Source: an uncultured Clostridium sp.
Lineage (GTDB): Bacteria; Bacillota; Clostridia; Clostridiales; Clostridiaceae
Reading direction: 5' to 3'
DNA length: 9,841 nt
NCBI RefSeq assembly: GCF_937920395.1
Contig: NZ_CALEVF010000067.1
Coordinates: 1 to 9,841, forward strand
Positions 7,855 to 9,841 of this stretch are shown one piece after another (the stretch's first letter is position 1; each line of letters begins with the position of its first letter). Under the pieces are notes generated by a model. The model saw only the letters and a program-made list of their open reading frames with translations. It ran no database searches and was not told where the DNA came from. A program made the position numbers and the translations under genes.

Positions 7855-8692
7855 TATCCCTCCACGAAGCGCAAGCATTTTTTATAAGCATCGTTGTCGT
7901 CATCAGTCCCGTCCCACCCGGAACTGGGGTAACAAAACTTGCATGATCAATAACATCGTAAAAATTTACATCTCCAGTAATTTTATTGTTTACCATTGTA
8001 GTTCCAACATCTATAACAATTGCTCCCTCCTTAACAAATTTACTTGTCACAAACCCGGGTTTACCAATAGCTGCAACTATTATATCTGCCGTTTTACAAA
8101 TTTCTGCAAGGTTAGTTGTTTTTGAATGACATATCGTTACAGTAGCATCCTCATTTAGCAATAATTGAGCAGCCGGTTTTCCAACGATATTGCTTCTGCC
8201 AATAACAACTGCATGTTTACCTTTAATATCACATCCCGTATTTTTAATCATTTCAATGACCCCTAATGCAGTACAAGGAATAAAGCTTTTATCTCCCTTA
8301 TAAAATCTACCCATATTTACATCTGTTAATCCATCAATATCCTTTTTATATGAAATTTTAGAAGTAATTTCTCTCTCATTCAAATTTTTAGGTAAAGGTA
8401 ATTGAATTATTATTCCATCGACACTTGTATCTTCATTAAATTTTTCTATAACATCTATTATATCCTTTTGACTTGTATCTTTCTCTAATTGAATACAAGT
8501 GTAAGATATCCCTAATTTGTCACATAAATTATTCTGGCTTTTTACATATGATAAAGAACCTCCGTCAGAGCCTACCAATATAGTTTTAATTGATGGTGCT
8601 CTAAGCCCTCTATTAATACCATCCTTTATAATAGCTCTAATTTCATCTCTATAGACTTCAACTATTGTCTTACCATTTACTCTAATACCCAT
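7844..8692 (-). CDS. folD: Methylenetetrahydrofolate dehydrogenase FolD (cyclohydrolase lysine missing)
   Basis: FolD normally oxidises 5,10-methylene-THF to methenyl-THF and hydrolyses that to 10-formyl-THF. The 282-residue product is a full-length family member: Tyr49 in the substrate site, IIIQLPLP (94-101, Gln97), KKDIDGLTDVN (116-126, Asp120), nucleotide-binding GRSNIVGKP (165-173) and PVPGGTGLMTT (256-266). The catalytic lysine expected four residues after the tyrosine (YVxxK, Lys54 in E. coli, Lys56 in human) is Gln53 here: the sequence reads YVKSQ. Lysine at this position is needed for the cyclohydrolase step, so I infer a dehydrogenase that relies on a separate cyclohydrolase such as FchA. 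From memory, Clostridium perfringens FolD is reported to behave this way. AAGGAG precedes the ATG by about eight bases. First gene of the folD-xseA-xseB-ispA run, after a 230-bp gap. Confidence 0.96.
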   Translation of the reverse strand: MGIRVNGKTIVEVYRDEIRAIIKDGINRGLRAPSIKTILVGSDGGSLSYVKSQNNLCDKLGISYTCIQLEKDTSQKDIIDVIEKFNEDTSVDGIIIQLPLPKNLNEREITSKISYKKDIDGLTDVNMGRFYKGDKSFIPCTALGVIEMIKNTGCDIKGKHAVVIGRSNIVGKPAAQLLLNEDATVTICHSKTTNLAEICKTADIIVAAIGKPGFVTSKFVKEGAIVIDVGTTMVNNKITGDVNFYDVIDHASFVTPVPGGTGLMTTTMLIKNACASWRDNVY

Positions 8693-8740
8693 ATAATTTT
8701 CTCCTTTTATACATTTTAAAATATTAACTAGTACCAGAAT

Positions 8741-8771
8741 ATTCTAACATATTTTTAATTATTTTTTCCAA
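8741..8771 (-). promoter_or_regulatory. Candidate folD promoter (extended -10, weak -35)
   Basis: On the minus strand, TAGAAT at 8746-8741 has TG one base upstream, an extended -10 arrangement. The nearest -35-like hexamer is TTGGAA at 8771-8766, a 19-base spacer that is longer than ideal. A start near 8734 would leave a leader of about 42 nt before folD, similar to that proposed for dxs. A perfect 10-bp palindrome, AGAATATTCT (8736-8745), overlaps the -10 element. Plausible but not strong. Confidence 0.4.
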
Positions 8772-8774
8772 AAT

Positions 8775-8853
8775 AAAAAAACTAATCAGATATACACGTC
8801 AATTCTTGCGTCATTACAAAGTCAATCTAATCTAATAGTTAGTACTATCAGAT
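8775..8853 (-). promoter_or_regulatory. Attenuator-like alternative hairpins upstream of folD
   Basis: In the minus-strand RNA, AUCUGAUAGU (8853-8844) pairs with ACUAUUAGAU (8839-8830) across a 4-base loop: ten pairs including one G-U, which would be an A-C mismatch if the plus strand were transcribed. Further on, AUCUGAUUAGU (8791-8781) nearly repeats the first arm and runs into seven U in total (8781-8775). The middle arm could therefore pair with either copy, with the later pairing ending in the U-run. The stems are AU-rich and the second loop is about 38 nt, so this may be only a weak terminator for nusB transcripts or chance. Confidence 0.35.
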
Positions 8854-8922
8854 GTTCCATAGACTAAATAAGTCACAATATAGGCTAGTATACTGACTAG
8901 TTATCTTATTACTGCTAATATA

Positions 8923-9318
8923 TTAAATCATCTTCGCAAGTATGCCATTTATAAAGGCTGGAGAGCTATCCTCACCATACATCTTTGCAAGTTCTATTCC
9001 CTCATTTACAGAAACCCTATTAGGTATTTCTTCCTCATATAATATTTCATATGTACTTATTCTTAATATAGCCAAATTCATTTTTGATAACCTTGCTAAT
9101 TTCCATTTAATTAAATATTTTTCAATATTTTTATCAATCTCTTTACCATTTTCGTGAATACCAGCTAATACCTTCGTGATATATGACATATCAAGGTCCT
9201 TTAAATCAACATCTGTGTTTTCTTTAAAGTTTTCAATTATATCCTCGTATTTTTCTTTGTTTATTGACATTTCAAAAAGTAATTTCATTGCTGTTTCTCT
9301 TGACTTTCTTCTATTCAT
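8923..9318 (-). CDS. nusB: Transcription antitermination factor NusB
   Basis: NusB binds boxA RNA together with ribosomal protein S10 (NusE) and supports processive rRNA operon transcription. The all-helical product is 131 residues, normal for the family. Typical features are the basic N-terminus with RRKSRETAMKLLFEM (3-17), which contributes to RNA binding, the central ILRISTYEILYEE (84-96) and the conserved C-terminal VSVNEGIELAKMYGED (102-117) and FINGILAKM (122-130). AGGAGG lies seven bases before the ATG. It is separated from the upstream Asp23-like gene by a strong terminator, so it may have its own promoter. A 230-bp gap separates it from folD. Confidence 0.96.
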   Translation of the reverse strand: MNRRKSRETAMKLLFEMSINKEKYEDIIENFKENTDVDLKDLDMSYITKVLAGIHENGKEIDKNIEKYLIKWKLARLSKMNLAILRISTYEILYEEEIPNRVSVNEGIELAKMYGEDSSPAFINGILAKMI

Positions 9319-9357
9319 TAGTAATCCTCCTAATTTTTCAATCCGATACTATACTTT

Positions 9358-9386
9358 ATTATAAGAATAACAAACATATAAATAAA
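9358..9386 (-). promoter_or_regulatory. Weak candidate promoter for nusB
   Basis: On the minus strand a perfect TATAAT (9363-9358) lies 17 bases after TTTATT (9386-9381), which matches only three of six -35 bases. The -35 element falls inside the terminator stem. A start near 9351 would leave a leader of about 33 nt with the nusB ribosome-binding site. The main argument is that nusB needs an entry point after the terminator. Confidence 0.35.
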
Positions 9387-9414
9387 CACCCTCCGATTAG
9401 AGAGGGTGTTTATT
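9381..9414 (-). terminator. Intrinsic terminator after the Asp23-like gene
   Basis: AATAAACACCCTC (9381-9393) and GAGGGTGTTTATT (9402-9414) form a perfect 13-bp stem with an 8-base loop. It begins one base past the upstream gene's stop codon. On the minus strand the stem's U-rich 3' end runs into UAUAUGUUUGUUAUU, a reasonable U-rich tract; the plus-strand side is less U-rich. It separates the Asp23-like gene from nusB. Confidence 0.85.
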
Positions 9415-9415
9415 A

Positions 9416-9805
9416 CTATGCTTCTATTTCCTCAAGCTTTTCTGTTTTAGGTAATACAACATTTTGAACATACACATTTACTGATGATACTGCAAGTCCT
9501 GTCATAAGCTCTACGGATTTTTTAACATTTATTTGTGCTTTTTCAGTTACTTCTGGAATTTTAATACCATATTCAACTACAACGTGTAAATCAATTATTG
9601 CACTATTTTCTCCAACATTGACTTTAACGCCTTTAGATAAATTTTTCTTTCCACTTAATATTTGAGTTATTCCACCAACAAGACTAGCGCTCATTCCAAC
9701 AATTCCCTTTATTTCAGCAACAGCGAGTCCCGCTATGACACTAACTACATCCTCAGATATTTTAACAACACCCATTTCAGTTTCATTTAAAATTTTATCT
9801 TCCAT
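9416..9805 (-). CDS. yqhY: Asp23/Gls24 family protein (YqhY-like)
   Basis: Small soluble protein of the Asp23/Gls24 (DUF322) family. The family is known for an alkaline-shock/cell-envelope role in staphylococci; B. subtilis YqhY, encoded at the same position beside nusB, has been linked to acetyl-CoA carboxylase control (from memory). The 129-residue product has the family pattern: GVVKISEDVVSVIAGLAVAEIKGI (12-35), a glycine/lysine loop GKKNLSKGVKV (52-62), a beta segment with IDLHVVVEYG (71-80) and IKIPEVTEKAQINVKKSVELMTGL (81-104), ending in NVYVQNVV (110-117). There is no signal peptide or membrane segment. AAGGGGG lies about seven bases before the ATG. The symbol rests on synteny as well as sequence; biochemical function is unproven. 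Only 36 bases upstream are visible and no promoter is seen there. Confidence 0.9.
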   Translation of the reverse strand: MEDKILNETEMGVVKISEDVVSVIAGLAVAEIKGIVGMSASLVGGITQILSGKKNLSKGVKVNVGENSAIIDLHVVVEYGIKIPEVTEKAQINVKKSVELMTGLAVSSVNVYVQNVVLPKTEKLEEIEA

Positions 9806-9841
9806 AGTAGTACCCCCTTATTTAACTTAGGTAAAACATGA

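Larger units (their letters stand above)
8693..8922 (-). other. Gene-free leader between nusB and folD
   Basis: This 230-bp stretch has no credible open frame. Read on the minus strand from nusB it holds two small inverted repeats (8896-8900/8885-8889 and 8871-8874/8862-8865), a 10-bp hairpin (8853-8830), a second copy of that hairpin's 5' arm followed by seven U (8791-8775), a candidate folD promoter (8771-8741) and the folD ribosome-binding site near 8705. No THF riboswitch, T-box or other known riboswitch core was recognised. Confidence 0.7.

Noticed and set aside
7855..7878. ATG at 7878 as an alternative xseA start
   Set aside because: No ribosome-binding site precedes it, while GGAGGG lies directly before the ATG at 7854.
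7769..8125. A 118-codon plus-strand open frame opposite xseA and folD
   Set aside because: It lies wholly within two well-identified genes on the other strand, has a cysteine- and asparagine-rich composition unlike a real protein, and has no convincing ribosome-binding site.
8693..8922. THF riboswitch or T-box in the folD leader
   Set aside because: The conserved core motifs of these elements could not be found by eye on the minus strand.
1..9841. Mobile element, CRISPR array, tRNA or defence system
   Set aside because: All eleven genes are conserved housekeeping genes in a known Firmicute order, with no transposase, integrase, regularly spaced repeats or tRNA-like segment seen.

Overview
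The window is AT-rich (about 30% G+C by eye) and reads as one contiguous chromosomal block from a low-GC anaerobic Firmicute, most likely Clostridium in the strict sense. Eleven genes lie head to tail on the minus strand: yqhY/asp23-like, nusB, folD, xseA, xseB, ispA, dxs, tlyA, nadK, argR and recN, with recN running off the left edge. This is the conserved Firmicute neighbourhood that in Bacillus subtilis sits between spoIIIAH and spoIVB/spo0A. Having nadK between tlyA and argR fits the clostridial version of the order. Shine-Dalgarno sequences close to AGGAGG precede nearly every start.

Layout in transcription order (right to left). 9805-9416: an Asp23/Gls24 family protein, closed by a strong intrinsic terminator (stem 9381-9393/9402-9414). 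9318-8923: nusB. 8922-8693: a 230-bp gene-free leader with several small hairpins, an attenuator-like arrangement and a candidate folD promoter. 8692-5501: a tightly packed run of folD, xseA, xseB and ispA with overlaps of 11 and 1 nt and one 45-nt gap. 5500-5336: a 165-bp gene-free stretch with the best promoter candidate in the window (extended -10, exact 17-bp spacer). 5335-1: dxs, tlyA, nadK, argR and recN with gaps of 11 to 42 nt and one 32-nt overlap.

The genes cover isoprenoid precursor supply (Dxs makes DXP, IspA makes the prenyl diphosphate), one-carbon metabolism (FolD), NADP supply (NadK), arginine control (ArgR), DNA repair (RecN, exonuclease VII), rRNA transcription (NusB) and ribosomal RNA methylation (TlyA). 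They are linked by conserved synteny rather than by one pathway.

No mobile element, CRISPR array, tRNA, rRNA or defence system is visible, and I do not see an undescribed multi-gene system. The points most worth a second look are: FolD lacks the catalytic lysine of the cyclohydrolase reaction (Gln53), so it is probably a monofunctional dehydrogenase; tlyA carries an 8-G run beside its active-site lysine, where gain or loss of one G would truncate the protein; tlyA also contains an 11-bp perfect inverted repeat; and the folD leader has mutually exclusive pairing arms ending in a U-run.
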